Source: WLMZ01 sp037140375 | GTDB taxonomy: Bacteria; Actinomycetota; Acidimicrobiia; Acidimicrobiales; Ilumatobacteraceae | NCBI GenBank assembly: GCA_037140375.1 | Contig: JBAXER010000001.1 | Location: forward strand, 43,332 to 107,331 | Reading direction: 5' to 3' | DNA: 64,000 nucleotides | Shown: in pieces, positions 1 through 8,004 of the stretch | Numbering within the stretch: position 1 is the first letter of the stretch | Layout of the letters: each line of letters starts with the position of its first letter | Notes under the pieces: model-generated | The model's input: only the letters and a program-made list of their open reading frames with translations | What the model was told of the DNA's origin: nothing | Database searches by the model: none | Program-made: the position numbers and the translations under genes

Positions 1-449
1 AGCAAGCGCAGGTCGCTGCGATCGCCGCCCAGATCGTTTGGCAACACCTCTACGTAATACGGCCGAACGATTGGATCGATGATCAAGCCGGTGAGATCGA
101 CCGACTTACGAATGACCGGTCGATGCATCTGGCTCGCAGCCGGAACGTCGATGACGAGATCGCCAGTAATGACCGCAGCGCAGCCAAGGCGCCCACCCTG
201 CTCGAGCGCTCGCCGACCCTTATACGACTGCTCGGTAGCGCTCACTGGCGACAAATGATCCGCGCTGCTTGAGATTGCGTGCTTGGCGAATTCGCCGAAC
301 GCGGGGACCACTTGGCACCGACCGCAGATGCCCCTGCCTCCGCATACCGAATCGAGGTCGACGCCGAGTTGGCGCGCGGCATCGAGCACGGTACATCCGG
401 GCTCGACGTCTCCTTGTCGACCCGATGGAGTGAAGACAACTGTGGTCAC
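1..449 (-). CDS. Corrinoid-protein reductive activator (RACo/RamA-like), 5' part only
   Basis: This is the first 149 residues of a protein that continues past the left edge. It resembles the ferredoxin-plus-ATPase activators (RACo/RamA, DUF4445 family) that reduce inactive Co(II) corrinoid proteins back to Co(I). Visible are the four plant-type [2Fe-2S] cysteines: C36, C42 and C45 in CGGRGICGRC, and C90 in RLGCAA. The ASKHA-type domain expected further on is outside the window. The start is GTG at 449: an in-frame TAG lies two codons upstream, and GAGGT ends five bases before the GTG. The gene begins 8 bases after the methyltransferase stop and is the last visible member of the leftward corrinoid operon. 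A repair enzyme for Co(I) makes sense next to a corrinoid methyl carrier, especially under air. A stand-alone ferredoxin is the main alternative, but there is no stop before the window edge. Confidence 0.8.
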   Translation of the reverse strand, partial: MTTVVFTPSGRQGDVEPGCTVLDAARQLGVDLDSVCGGRGICGRCQVVPAFGEFAKHAISSSADHLSPVSATEQSYKGRRALEQGGRLGCAAVITGDLVIDVPAASQMHRPVIRKSVDLTGLIIDPIVRPYYVEVLPNDLGGDRSDLRL

Positions 450-457
450 GAACTACC

Positions 458-1381
458 TCAGGCCGGAGTTGTTTCGTCGCCGACTCGCGCGCGGCGTCCG
501 CCGCGACGACCCGTTGATTCGCCAGCCTGCACGTTGCCCGGATCGCGATGATGACGAATCCACTCGGCGCAGTTGAGGTCGTGACCGCACAGCACGTCGG
601 CAGCCTGAATCGCGTGCTTCACCTCTGGGTGCAACGGGTTCATGATGGCCGAGGTCATACCGTGGCTCATTGCCATTGCCAAGAATGTTCCGCCGATGGT
701 GTTGCGGTTGGGAAGACCAAAGCTGATGTTCGAGGCACCACACGTGGTGTTCACCTTGAGCTCATCGCGAAGGCGGCGCAGCAGTGCAAACACTTGCTGG
801 CCGGCAGTGCCCATCGCGCCGATTGGCATCACGAGAGGATCGACCACGATGTCGGATGCGGGGATGCCGTAATCGGCAGCGTGGCGCACGATCTTGCGGG
901 CCACTTCGAAGCGCACGTTGGGGTCCTCGGAGATACCGGTCTCGTCATTCGAGATGGCAACGACTGCGGCGCCGTACTTCTTGATCAGTGGCAACACCCG
1001 CTCGAGGTTGGCTTCTTCACCGGTGACCGAGTTGACCAACGCCTTGCCCTGATACACCGATAGGCCCGCCTCGAGTGCTTCGACAATCGACGAGTCGATC
1101 GACAACGGCACATCGGTAACGCCCTGCACCAACTGAATGGCCCTGGCGAGAATGGCTGGCTCATCGGCCAGCGGAATGCCAGCGTTCACATCGAGCATCT
1201 GTGCGCCAGCCTCGACCTGAGCAAGGGCATCGGCGATCACGCGATCGAAGTTGCCCTCTTTCATTTCGGCAGCGAGCAGCTTGCGACCTGTTGGGTTAAT
1301 GCGTTCGCCGATCATCACGAATGGACGACCAAAGCCAATGATGACTTCGCGTGTCGCTGAGCTAAGAACTGTGTCGGTCAT
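458..1381 (-). CDS. Methyltetrahydrofolate:corrinoid protein methyltransferase (MtgA-like, pterin-binding)
   Basis: A 307-residue pterin-binding TIM-barrel protein of the DHPS-like methyltransferase family. These enzymes move a methyl group between a corrinoid protein and tetrahydrofolate. Family motifs are present: GERINPTGRK near the N-terminus, LDVNAG, the IDSS strand, NSVTGEE and SNISFGLPNR. The ATG at 1381 is chosen because homology begins there and it overlaps the stop of the upstream gene (ATGA); a longer in-frame extension has no family resemblance. It is co-transcribed with the corrinoid protein at 3100. In this setting the likely direction is CH3-corrinoid to CH3-H4F, feeding the MTHFR, FolD, ligase and formate dehydrogenase genes on the other strand. 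The methyl donor is not shown by this protein; an MttB/MtgB-type demethylase would be expected but is not in the window. Confidence 0.88.
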   Translation of the reverse strand: MTDTVLSSATREVIIGFGRPFVMIGERINPTGRKLLAAEMKEGNFDRVIADALAQVEAGAQMLDVNAGIPLADEPAILARAIQLVQGVTDVPLSIDSSIVEALEAGLSVYQGKALVNSVTGEEANLERVLPLIKKYGAAVVAISNDETGISEDPNVRFEVARKIVRHAADYGIPASDIVVDPLVMPIGAMGTAGQQVFALLRRLRDELKVNTTCGASNISFGLPNRNTIGGTFLAMAMSHGMTSAIMNPLHPEVKHAIQAADVLCGHDLNCAEWIRHHRDPGNVQAGESTGRRGGRRARVGDETTPA

Positions 1382-1761
1382 GATGCGGTGTCCTGATCTG
1401 CTGGTGGGGCGTTGAGCGTTTCGAGGTCGGGGCGGTCTGGATCCCATCCGCCGGTCTCGACCCAGAGCTTGAGCCTGGCTGTTGGAAAATCTGCTTCGAT
1501 GCGCTCGGCCTCGGCGCGAGCTGCGGCAGCGAAGTCGCCATCGAAATCGGCGGGCAACGCCACCTTGCGGCGACCCCACTCGCCCACGTATTCGCCCGAG
1601 GTCTTCTTGCCAGCCTTCATTGCTGCGCGGTCGATGGCCTGATGAAAACGGTGCGGCAGAATCTGCTGATGCTTGTCCTCGCCTGACCCACCGTTGACCT
1701 GCGCAGGGATGTCTCGCCAAGAGATCACAATGAGTTCGTTACCGGTACCGCGACGCGCCAT
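1378..1761 (-). CDS. 'Virulence factor' family small protein
   Basis: A 127-residue soluble protein resembling the family labelled 'virulence factor' (PF13769); that name does not establish a function. It begins MARRGTGNEL, has a conserved-looking stretch around VISWRDIPAQV and ends with a Trp/Pro/Asp-rich tail (VETGGWDPDRPD). There is no signal peptide or membrane segment. The ATG at 1761 overlaps the stop of the DUF1638 gene (TAATG), and its own stop overlaps the methyltransferase start (ATGA), so translation of the three genes is probably coupled. As I recall, proteins of this family and DUF1638 occur beside corrinoid methyltransferases in aerobic bacteria, suggesting a helper role in methyl transfer or corrinoid handling. 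That role is inference. Confidence 0.65.
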   Translation of the reverse strand: MARRGTGNELIVISWRDIPAQVNGGSGEDKHQQILPHRFHQAIDRAAMKAGKKTSGEYVGEWGRRKVALPADFDGDFAAAARAEAERIEADFPTARLKLWVETGGWDPDRPDLETLNAPPADQDTAS

Positions 1762-2384
1762 TATGCAGCTGCCTTTCTGATGGTGAGAGCCCAATCGGTG
1801 AGCGGCGCAAGGCCAGTGCGCCCAACGTGACGGTGCTCGAAGGCCAGGCCCAAGCGCTGCGCTGCTTGCTCAGCCGCTGCGAGGGTTTGGCTGTCGTGGG
1901 TCTGCGAAAGAAACACCAACCGTGTGTAGTGAGCGAAGTAACTCTCGAGGAGTTGTGGAGCACGATCGAGTCCGAGTCCGCTCCAGACCAACGCATCGAA
2001 ATGCTTGGCGAGAAAGTCGGTGAGGTAAAACGTGCCGAGCTCTGCTTCGTGTAACCCGGCGAACAGCGCAGAGCCAGCAAAGAACTCGTAGCAATGCGCC
2101 CCGGGAAGACGCGAGATACTCGGGTACTCGGCCAGAAACAGATCGAGTAACCCACCGGTGCCGCAGTCGGCATAGGCAACAAACACGGCACGGTCGAGAG
2201 CAACGGCCTGCTCGACCAACGGACGAAGTTCGCCCACGATCTTGTGCGGAGCGTTATGCAAGTTGGCGGGCAAGTAGTGCACGTCGATGAGCGAATCAAG
2301 ACCATCGGTCGACAACACGGCGCGCAGATCGGCCGTAAGCGCGGCGCAAGCAATGATCAGCGGTCGCTGCACCTCGAGCACCAT
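1761..2384 (-). CDS. DUF1638 family protein
   Basis: A 207-residue protein resembling DUF1638 (PF07796). Features seen are the early IIACAALTADL strand, the LPANLHNAP motif, a glycine-rich YADCGTGG segment and AHCYEFF. C31-less N-terminal and later cysteines/histidines could bind metal or corrinoid ligand, but that is a guess. It lies 20 bases after the corrinoid protein gene and overlaps the next gene by one base, firmly inside the corrinoid operon. The biochemical function of this family is not known to me. Its repeated association with MttB-type methyltransferases and corrinoid proteins suggests a part in methylated-amine demethylation. The start at 2384 is an ATG and homology begins almost immediately. 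Confidence 0.75.
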   Translation of the reverse strand: MVLEVQRPLIIACAALTADLRAVLSTDGLDSLIDVHYLPANLHNAPHKIVGELRPLVEQAVALDRAVFVAYADCGTGGLLDLFLAEYPSISRLPGAHCYEFFAGSALFAGLHEAELGTFYLTDFLAKHFDALVWSGLGLDRAPQLLESYFAHYTRLVFLSQTHDSQTLAAAEQAAQRLGLAFEHRHVGRTGLAPLTDWALTIRKAAA

Positions 2385-2404
2385 GGACGAACGATCTCTG
2401 CGAA

Positions 2405-3100
2405 CTACGCGCGCGCTGCGGCGCGGCGTGCGAGTACGAACGACTTGGCTGTCTCGGCCGCAACGGCGGCATCGCGACAGTAGGCATCGGCACCGATAGC
2501 GGTGGCGAACTCTTCGTTCAGCGGAGCACCGCCAACGAGCACGATCTGGTCGTCGCGACGACCCTTTTCTTTGAGCGTGTCGATGACAACCTTCATGTAC
2601 GGCATGGTGGTAGTCAGCAAGGCGGACATACCCAAAATGTCGGGCTTGTGTTCGTCGAGTGCAGCCAAGAACGCATCGGCATCAGTGTTGATGCCAAGGT
2701 CGATCACTTCGAAGCCGGCACCCTCGAGCATCATCGCCACGAGGTTCTTGCCGATGTCGTGAATGTCGCCCTTCACGGTGCCGATGACAACTTTGCCCAC
2801 AGACTCGGCGCCGGTCTCGGCGAGCAGCGGGCGCAAGATCTCCATGCCGCCCTTCATTGCGTTGGCAGCAAGCAATACCTCGGGGACGAACAAGATGCCA
2901 TCGCGGAAGTCGACGCCAACAATGCGCATGCCTTCGACGAGTGCGTCGTTGAGTACTCGGTCGGGGGTCCAGCCACGAGTCAACAAAATGTTGGTGCCTT
3001 CGCGGATCTCTGGGCCAAGGCCGTCATAGAGGTCGTCGTGCATCTGAGCAGTGAGATCGTCGTCGCTCAGGTTCTCAAGAACGATGTCGTCGTCAGCCAT
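2405..3100 (-). CDS. Corrinoid (B12-binding) methyl-carrier protein, MtgC/MttC-like
   Basis: A 231-residue corrinoid protein that shuttles a methyl group on cobalt. The N-terminal helical cap (about residues 10-95) is followed by a Rossmann-like B12-binding domain with the DxHxxG signature at residues 112-117 (GDIHDIGKN). H114 is the expected lower cobalt ligand. The later MSALLTTTM and LVGGAPLN segments fit the SxL and GG parts of the fold. It is the first gene of the leftward operon; AGGGAG precedes the ATG by about seven bases and a good promoter lies upstream. Partners in the operon are the H4F methyltransferase and the reductive activator. The family is shared by glycine betaine, trimethylamine and methoxy-aromatic systems, so the substrate cannot be read from it. 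The nearby choline/betaine genes make quaternary amines the favoured guess. Confidence 0.9.
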   Translation of the reverse strand: MADDDIVLENLSDDDLTAQMHDDLYDGLGPEIREGTNILLTRGWTPDRVLNDALVEGMRIVGVDFRDGILFVPEVLLAANAMKGGMEILRPLLAETGAESVGKVVIGTVKGDIHDIGKNLVAMMLEGAGFEVIDLGINTDADAFLAALDEHKPDILGMSALLTTTMPYMKVVIDTLKEKGRRDDQIVLVGGAPLNEEFATAIGADAYCRDAAVAAETAKSFVLARRAAARA

Positions 3101-3126
3101 GTTGGGTCTCCCTTACGAGTGCCTCG

Positions 3127-3163
3127 CAATCCACGATACGGGAAGTTACTATATCGTGGATTG
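3127..3163. promoter_or_regulatory. Operator-like inverted repeat, site 1 (corrinoid operon / MFS-iclR)
   Basis: A perfect 12-base inverted repeat, CAATCCACGATA (3127-3138) and TATCGTGGATTG (3152-3163), separated by 13 bases. It lies in the 156-base divergent region between the corrinoid operon and the MFS-iclR pair. Its core CCACGAT-N15-ATCGTGG is repeated with the same spacing at 5215-5243 before the MTHFR gene. A second short inverted repeat, ATTGAC (3160-3165) and GTCAAT (3173-3178), overlaps one arm. The IclR-type protein encoded at 4431 is the natural candidate to bind here; that assignment is inference. Confidence 0.65.
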
Positions 3164-3177
3164 ACGCGGTGGGTCAA
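3148..3177 (-). promoter_or_regulatory. Predicted promoter of the corrinoid operon
   Basis: On the minus strand, TTGACC (3177-3172) and TATAGT (3153-3148) are spaced by 18 bases, a good sigma-70-type match. One arm of the inverted repeat at 3127-3163 lies between the two boxes and the other just downstream, so a protein bound there would compete with RNA polymerase. Start sites have not been measured. Confidence 0.5.
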
Positions 3178-3256
3178 TGAGCGGTGCTGCTGTACCGGTT
3201 ATTCCCAGCCACGAAGCACGCCTCTGCACGCTATGACATGGGAAAGGTTTCGCCCG

Positions 3257-4426
3257 ATGGCTCGGACTCGATATGCGGTTGCAGGTCTGGCCTTGAGCAT
3301 AGGCACTGTCCTCATGGGATCGGGGCTTCTCAGTTCGTTGATGGGCGTGAGATCAAAAACGGCGGGCATCAGTGCGGGGGTGATGGGCGTTGCGATGGCC
3401 ATGTTCTATGCAGGCTTCGTGGCGGGCATCCCTGCGATGACCAAAGTGCACGAGCACCTCTCGCGCCGCTCATTGTTCGTGCTCTGCACGCTGCTCATGG
3501 CTGCTGGGTCGCTCGGCTACGGCATGATGGTGGACCCAATCGCTTGGCTAGTACTTCGTTTCGTGACAGGTTTCTGCACCGCAGGCTGCTACCTCGTTGT
3601 CGAGACGTGGCTCAACGACATCGCCCACAACGAGATCCGCGGCAAGGTGATGGGCACCTACGTAGCGGTGGCCGCCGCCGGCATGGCCGCCGGTCAGCTT
3701 GTTCTCTCGGTGGTGAACCCATCGTCATGGGTTCCGTTCGGAATTGCCGGCGCAATCGGAGCCTTCGCCTTCGCTCCCCTGTTCACCGTGAAGGTCGGCG
3801 GCGAGCAGCGCCATCACCCAGCCGACACGGTGTCGTTGGCGCAGATGGCACGCCTGGTTCCCTCAGGCATCGTGGGGTTCGTGCTCGTCGGCGTTACCCA
3901 AGGTTGTCTGCTGCAGATGGCCGCCGTCTACGCCGCTCGCGCCGACCTTTCGTCGAGCCAAGTGGCGCTGTTTGTGGGCGCAATCACCACCGGCGCAGTT
4001 GCGTTGCAATTCCCCATCGGAGCACTCGGCGACCGAATCTCGCGCCGTGGCGTGATGGTGGCCCTGTGCGTGATGACCTCGGCAGTGTGCGTGCTGATGG
4101 CCAATGTGTCGCCTCGTTCGGCCGTCTCGTTTGTGCTCGCATTCGCGCTCGGGGGCTTCAGCGCCCCGCTCTACGCCCTTGGCAACGCCTACACCAACGA
4201 CTGGATTCCGCCTCACCAACGGCTCGCTGCGAGTCGGGCGTTGCTCAGCACCTACTCAATCGGTGCGGTCTTCGGCCCATTGCTTGCCGCGGCAGCCATG
4301 TCGATCTTCGGCACCGTTGGATTTCTGTGGGCGCTGCTCGCATCGCACGCCGCGCTCGCCGTCTTTATGAGCTACCGCGTTGTGGTGGCACCCGATCGGG
4401 CGTTTACGCCCCTAGCAGTAGGTTGA
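3257..4426 (+). CDS. MFS transporter (YcaD-like)
   Basis: A 389-residue polytopic membrane protein of the major facilitator superfamily with roughly 12 hydrophobic segments. The motif-A-like region between the sixth and seventh parts is visible as GALGDRISRRGVMVAL, and an early KVHEHLSRRSLF loop matches the usual basic loop after helix 2. The start at 3257 is chosen because GGAAAGG lies 9 bases upstream and the hydrophobic region begins at once; a much longer in-frame extension to the left runs antisense through the corrinoid gene and is not credible. It is followed after 4 bases by the IclR regulator and diverges from the corrinoid operon, so it probably imports (or exports) the compound demethylated by that system. 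The substrate cannot be named from sequence. Confidence 0.85.
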   Translation: MARTRYAVAGLALSIGTVLMGSGLLSSLMGVRSKTAGISAGVMGVAMAMFYAGFVAGIPAMTKVHEHLSRRSLFVLCTLLMAAGSLGYGMMVDPIAWLVLRFVTGFCTAGCYLVVETWLNDIAHNEIRGKVMGTYVAVAAAGMAAGQLVLSVVNPSSWVPFGIAGAIGAFAFAPLFTVKVGGEQRHHPADTVSLAQMARLVPSGIVGFVLVGVTQGCLLQMAAVYAARADLSSSQVALFVGAITTGAVALQFPIGALGDRISRRGVMVALCVMTSAVCVLMANVSPRSAVSFVLAFALGGFSAPLYALGNAYTNDWIPPHQRLAASRALLSTYSIGAVFGPLLAAAAMSIFGTVGFLWALLASHAALAVFMSYRVVVAPDRAFTPLAVG

Positions 4427-4430
4427 CGAC

Positions 4431-5183
4431 ATGGCCAGCAGTACCTCAGGTATTCAATCGATCGAGCGCGCCTTTTCGGTGCTGCTCGCCGTCGCCACCG
4501 AGGCGGGCGGCATCACCGATGTAGCCCGCAGGGTGGGATTGCCCGTCAGCACAGTGGCTCGACTGCTGTCTACCCTTGAGCAGCTACAAGCTGTCGTGCG
4601 TCAAGACGACGGTGTGAGCTACCGCATCGGGCCAACGGTCAGCAGCCTCGCCGCAGGCAACGACACCACGCTGATCGGTCGAGCTCGACCATTTCTCGCT
4701 GAGCTTGTTGAGCATGTCGGCGAAACTGCTGGCCTCTCGGTGCTCGACGGCAACGAGGTCTTGTACCTCGATCATGTCAGCGCAGAGAACGTAATCCAGA
4801 TCCAAGACTGGACCGGCAAGCGGACTCCGTTCCATGTTGTCTCATCCGGACTCGTGTTGCTCGCTCACTCGAGCCCCAAAGCCATCGACAAACTGCTCGT
4901 TGGCTCGCTCGAGCAGTTCACCGAGCACACCACCGTGTCGGCCAAGAAGCTCCGCCAACGCCTCACCGCAATTCGCGACGCCGGTTGCGCGTGGACCATC
5001 GAAGAGTTCCAGATCGGGCTCACGTCGGTGGCCGCGCCGGTCTTTAATAGCAAGGGCCAGCCTGTGGCGGCCATTCACTGCCACGGCCCCAGCTATCGGT
5101 TTGCTACCGCCGCCAGCCGCAAAACGATCGAAACAGCGGTTATCGCTGCGGCTCGGCGCCTCAGCGCCACAAAGCTTGACTAA
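4431..5183 (+). CDS. IclR-family transcriptional regulator
   Basis: A 250-residue regulator. The N-terminal winged helix-turn-helix (about residues 8-65; GIQSIERAFSVL, then VARRVGLPVSTVARLLSTLE) precedes a GAF-like IclR effector domain with the usual HVVSSGLVLLA and APVFNSKGQPVAAI stretches. IclR proteins are usually dimers or tetramers that respond to small metabolites and control adjacent catabolic genes. It is co-transcribed with the MFS transporter (4-base gap) and sits between two control regions that carry the same CCACGAT-N15-AT(C/G)GTGG element. The simplest reading is that it controls the corrinoid operon, its own operon and the MTHFR-to-FDH operon. The effector is unknown; a methylated amine or a C1 intermediate would fit. 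Confidence 0.9.
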   Translation: MASSTSGIQSIERAFSVLLAVATEAGGITDVARRVGLPVSTVARLLSTLEQLQAVVRQDDGVSYRIGPTVSSLAAGNDTTLIGRARPFLAELVEHVGETAGLSVLDGNEVLYLDHVSAENVIQIQDWTGKRTPFHVVSSGLVLLAHSSPKAIDKLLVGSLEQFTEHTTVSAKKLRQRLTAIRDAGCAWTIEEFQIGLTSVAAPVFNSKGQPVAAIHCHGPSYRFATAASRKTIETAVIAAARRLSATKLD

Positions 5184-5212
5184 TTCCAGCAAAAACTCTT
5201 CAGCAGCGGCTC

Positions 5213-5243
5213 TTCCACGATGCGGATTGATGTTGTATGGTGG
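5213..5243. promoter_or_regulatory. Operator/promoter-like element, site 2 (upstream of MTHFR operon)
   Basis: CCACGAT (5215-5221), 15 bases, then ATGGTGG (5237-5243): the same 29-base architecture as site 1, with one mismatch in the second arm. A plausible promoter coincides with it: TTCCAC (5213-5218), 17 bases, TATGGT (5236-5241), about 60 bases before the MTHFR start. A binding protein would cover both promoter boxes. It is the only recognisable control element in the 116 bases between the IclR and MTHFR genes. Confidence 0.55.
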
Positions 5244-5299
5244 TAACCAGCACAACCGTCCAATGAATTACTCCGCGAGCACCGGGAGCCGTAGCGACC

Positions 5300-6199
5300 A
5301 TGTCTATCTTTCGAGCACGTCAGCGGTCCGGCACCGTCGATGAACAACCCATCGCCCAAGGAATCCTTGACCGCGTGGCCCAGGCGCACCTTGAGCTGAT
5401 TCCCACGCCAAAGGCGCACCTGCAGTTTCCTGAGTTGCCCGAGGCGTCCACTGTGTCGGTCACCTGTTCTCCGGCCAAAGACATTCAGGCCACGCTCGAC
5501 ATGGCGGCTCAACTGCAAGACCTTGGCCACACGGTGATTCCTCACCTCGCTGCACGAATGGTCGAAGGCCCCGAGCAGGTGGCGGCTATCGCTCAATGGC
5601 TCAACGCCCACGACGTGCGCGATGTGTTCGTCATCGGTGGCGATGCCCCCGATCCACACGGTCCCTACCTCGACGCTGGCGCGCTAATCGAAGCGCTGCT
5701 CAACTCAAATGCAAATCTGGCCAATGTCGGCTTCGGTGGCTACCCAGAAGGCCACGCCACCATCCCGCTCAACAAGCTCGCCGATGCCGTGGCAAGCAAG
5801 CAGCAATTGCTCGACACAGCCGGAGTTGGTGGCTGGGTTTCGACCCAAATGTGCTTCGACACCAAGGCCGTGTCCAAGTGGATTCAGCACAGCCGCTCAC
5901 AAGGTCTTCACCTCCCGATTCACCTCGGCATCCCCGGTGTCATCGACACCACCAAGCTGCTCACGATGGGCGCCAAGCTCGGTATCGGAGCGTCGCTGCG
6001 CTACCTGCGTAAGAATCGCGCCGTCGTCAGCAAGCTGGCAGCCCCCGGAGGGTACGACCCGATGGAGATGCTCAGTCCATTGGCGCGCGAGTTCGAGTCC
6101 CTCGACATTTCAGCGCTTCACGTCTTCACGTTCAACCAAGTGGCCAACACCGCGGCATGGCGCCAAGCGGTAATCGGCGTCGCGGCGCACGCTCACTAA
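5300..6199 (+). CDS. metF: Methylenetetrahydrofolate reductase family protein
   Basis: A 299-residue TIM-barrel flavoprotein of the MTHFR family, which interconverts 5-methyl- and 5,10-methylene-H4F. Seen motifs include FVIGGDAPDPHG, the GFGGYPEGH loop, WVSTQMCFD and LHLPIHLGIPG. The length fits the short bacterial form lacking a regulatory C-terminal domain. The ATG at 5300 follows GGGAG by about a dozen bases; homology starts within the first 35 residues. It heads an operon with the formate ligase, FolD and formate dehydrogenase genes, which argues for the oxidative direction (methyl-H4F to methylene-H4F) instead of methionine synthesis. The electron acceptor for that uphill direction is not evident. 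The preceding operator-like element links it to the IclR gene. Confidence 0.88.
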   Translation: MSIFRARQRSGTVDEQPIAQGILDRVAQAHLELIPTPKAHLQFPELPEASTVSVTCSPAKDIQATLDMAAQLQDLGHTVIPHLAARMVEGPEQVAAIAQWLNAHDVRDVFVIGGDAPDPHGPYLDAGALIEALLNSNANLANVGFGGYPEGHATIPLNKLADAVASKQQLLDTAGVGGWVSTQMCFDTKAVSKWIQHSRSQGLHLPIHLGIPGVIDTTKLLTMGAKLGIGASLRYLRKNRAVVSKLAAPGGYDPMEMLSPLAREFESLDISALHVFTFNQVANTAAWRQAVIGVAAHAH

Positions 6200-6254
6200 C
6201 GAACAGCAATCTTTTCAACGTCCACTCTTGGCACCTACGAAGGAACAAAACATC

Positions 6255-7952
6255 ATGGGGTTTCCATCAGATCTTGAAATCGCCCAAGCTGCTCCGTTGC
6301 AGCCGCTGCTCGACATCGCTGCCCAGATGGGCATCGGGCCTCACCTGATCGAGCCCTACGGCGACAGCTTGGCCAAGATCAAATTGTCGGCAGTGCAAGA
6401 GCTGGCCGATCGCCCCAAAGCCAAGTACGTGGTGGTTTCGGCCATCACCCCAACGCCACTCGGCGAAGGCAAGACCACCACAACCGTGGGGCTCGGTCAG
6501 GCCTTCAAGCACATCGGCAAGAAGAGCGTCATTGCTATTCGCCAGCCTTCGATGGGACCAACGTTCGGCATCAAGGGTGGCGCAGCGGGCGGCGGCTACA
6601 GCCAGGTCATCCCGATGGAACTGCTCAACTTGCACCTCACCGGAGACTTCCACGCCGTGACCTCGGCGCACAACATGCTCTCAGCCGTGCTCGATAACCA
6701 CCTGCACCAGGGCAACGAACTCGACCTCGACCTGAACAACATCACATGGCGCCGAGTGCTCGACATCAATGAGCGGGCGTTGCGAAACATCGTCATCGGC
6801 CTCGGCTCGTCCGAAGATGGCGTCACCCGCCAGACCGGATTCGACATCACTGCCGCCTCCGAAGTGATGGCCATCTTTGCTCTGTGCACGTCGCTCAAAG
6901 ACATGCGCGAGCGCCTCGGTCGTATTGTTGTTGGCTACACCCCATCAGGCGAGCCTGTAACTGCCGAAGCCCTGCAGGGCGCGGGCGCCATGGCGGCCAT
7001 CATGCGCGATGCGCTCAAGCCCAACTTGATGCAGACGCTCGAAGGCACACCCGTGCTCGTGCACGCTGGCCCATTCGGCAACATTGCTCACGGCAACAGC
7101 AGCATCATTGCCGACCAGATCGGCATTCGCGGTGGCGATTACCTCATCACCGAAGCTGGCTTCGGTGCCGACATGGGCGCTGAGCGCTTCTTCAACATCA
7201 AGTGCCGTGCCTCCGGCTTGGCTCCCGATGCTGCGGTCGTTGTGGCCACAGTGCGCGCCCTCAAGGCGCACTCGGGCAATCACAAGATCGTTGCTGGCAA
7301 GGCACTGCCCGAGAACTTGCTCAAAGAGAACCCCGACGAAGTGCACATCGGCGGAGCCAACCTGCGCAAGCAGCTTGAGAACATCCGTATTCATGGTGTG
7401 ACCCCAGTGGTGGCTATCAACGCCTTCCCTGGCGACTTCGATTCTGAGCATCGCGCCATCATCGAAATTGCCGAGTCGATGGGCGCTCGCGTGGCCATCT
7501 GCACGCACTTCGCCAACGGCGGACGCGGTGCTACCGAATTAGCCGAAGCCGTGGCCGAGGCCGCCGACGAGCCATCGAACTTCCAGGTGCTCTACCCATC
7601 AGAGGCCAGCCTCAAGACCAAGATCGAAACCGTCGCCACCAAGATCTACGGCGCCGCTGGCGTCTCGTATTCACCAACCGCGAACAAGCAACTGGCCAAC
7701 TACGAGCGCAATGGTTTCGGCCATCTGCCTGTGTGCATCGCCAAGACCCACCTGTCGATCTCATCCGATGCATCGCTCAAGGGTGCACCTACCGGCTGGA
7801 CCCTGCCTGTGCGCGAAGTGCGCGCGTCGGTTGGCGCCGGGTTCGTCTACCCAATCTGTGGCGATATGCGCACGATGCCGGGCCTCGGCGGCGACCCCGC
7901 AGCGCATCACATCGATATCGATGAAAACGGCGTCATCAGCAACCTTTCGTAA
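6255..7952 (+). CDS. fhs: Formate-tetrahydrofolate ligase (10-formyl-H4F synthetase)
   Basis: A 565-residue monofunctional formate-H4F ligase, close to the usual 550-560. The P-loop TPLGEGKTTTT lies at about residues 67-77, followed by RQPSMGPTFGIKGGAAGGGY and later FANGGRGATELA and PVCIAKTHLS, all characteristic. The enzyme joins formate and H4F using ATP, or runs backwards to make ATP from 10-formyl-H4F. Placed between MTHFR and FolD with formate dehydrogenase downstream, the ATP-yielding direction is likely here. I chose the ATG at 6255, preceded by AAGGA; a TTG at 6228 would add nine residues without family resemblance. Confidence 0.97.
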   Translation: MGFPSDLEIAQAAPLQPLLDIAAQMGIGPHLIEPYGDSLAKIKLSAVQELADRPKAKYVVVSAITPTPLGEGKTTTTVGLGQAFKHIGKKSVIAIRQPSMGPTFGIKGGAAGGGYSQVIPMELLNLHLTGDFHAVTSAHNMLSAVLDNHLHQGNELDLDLNNITWRRVLDINERALRNIVIGLGSSEDGVTRQTGFDITAASEVMAIFALCTSLKDMRERLGRIVVGYTPSGEPVTAEALQGAGAMAAIMRDALKPNLMQTLEGTPVLVHAGPFGNIAHGNSSIIADQIGIRGGDYLITEAGFGADMGAERFFNIKCRASGLAPDAAVVVATVRALKAHSGNHKIVAGKALPENLLKENPDEVHIGGANLRKQLENIRIHGVTPVVAINAFPGDFDSEHRAIIEIAESMGARVAICTHFANGGRGATELAEAVAEAADEPSNFQVLYPSEASLKTKIETVATKIYGAAGVSYSPTANKQLANYERNGFGHLPVCIAKTHLSISSDASLKGAPTGWTLPVREVRASVGAGFVYPICGDMRTMPGLGGDPAAHHIDIDENGVISNLS

Positions 7953-8004
7953 GTCGTAAGATCACACGCAGTCAAATACCACCGTTACCAGTTTGAGAGT
8001 TTCC

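Noticed and set aside
2648..3256. Long N-terminal extension of the MFS transporter
   Set aside because: It runs antisense through the corrinoid gene, has no family resemblance, and a ribosome site precedes the ATG at 3257.
3184..4524. Arg/Cys-rich 446-residue ORF on the plus strand
   Set aside because: A shifted-frame shadow of the MFS gene with composition unlike any protein family.
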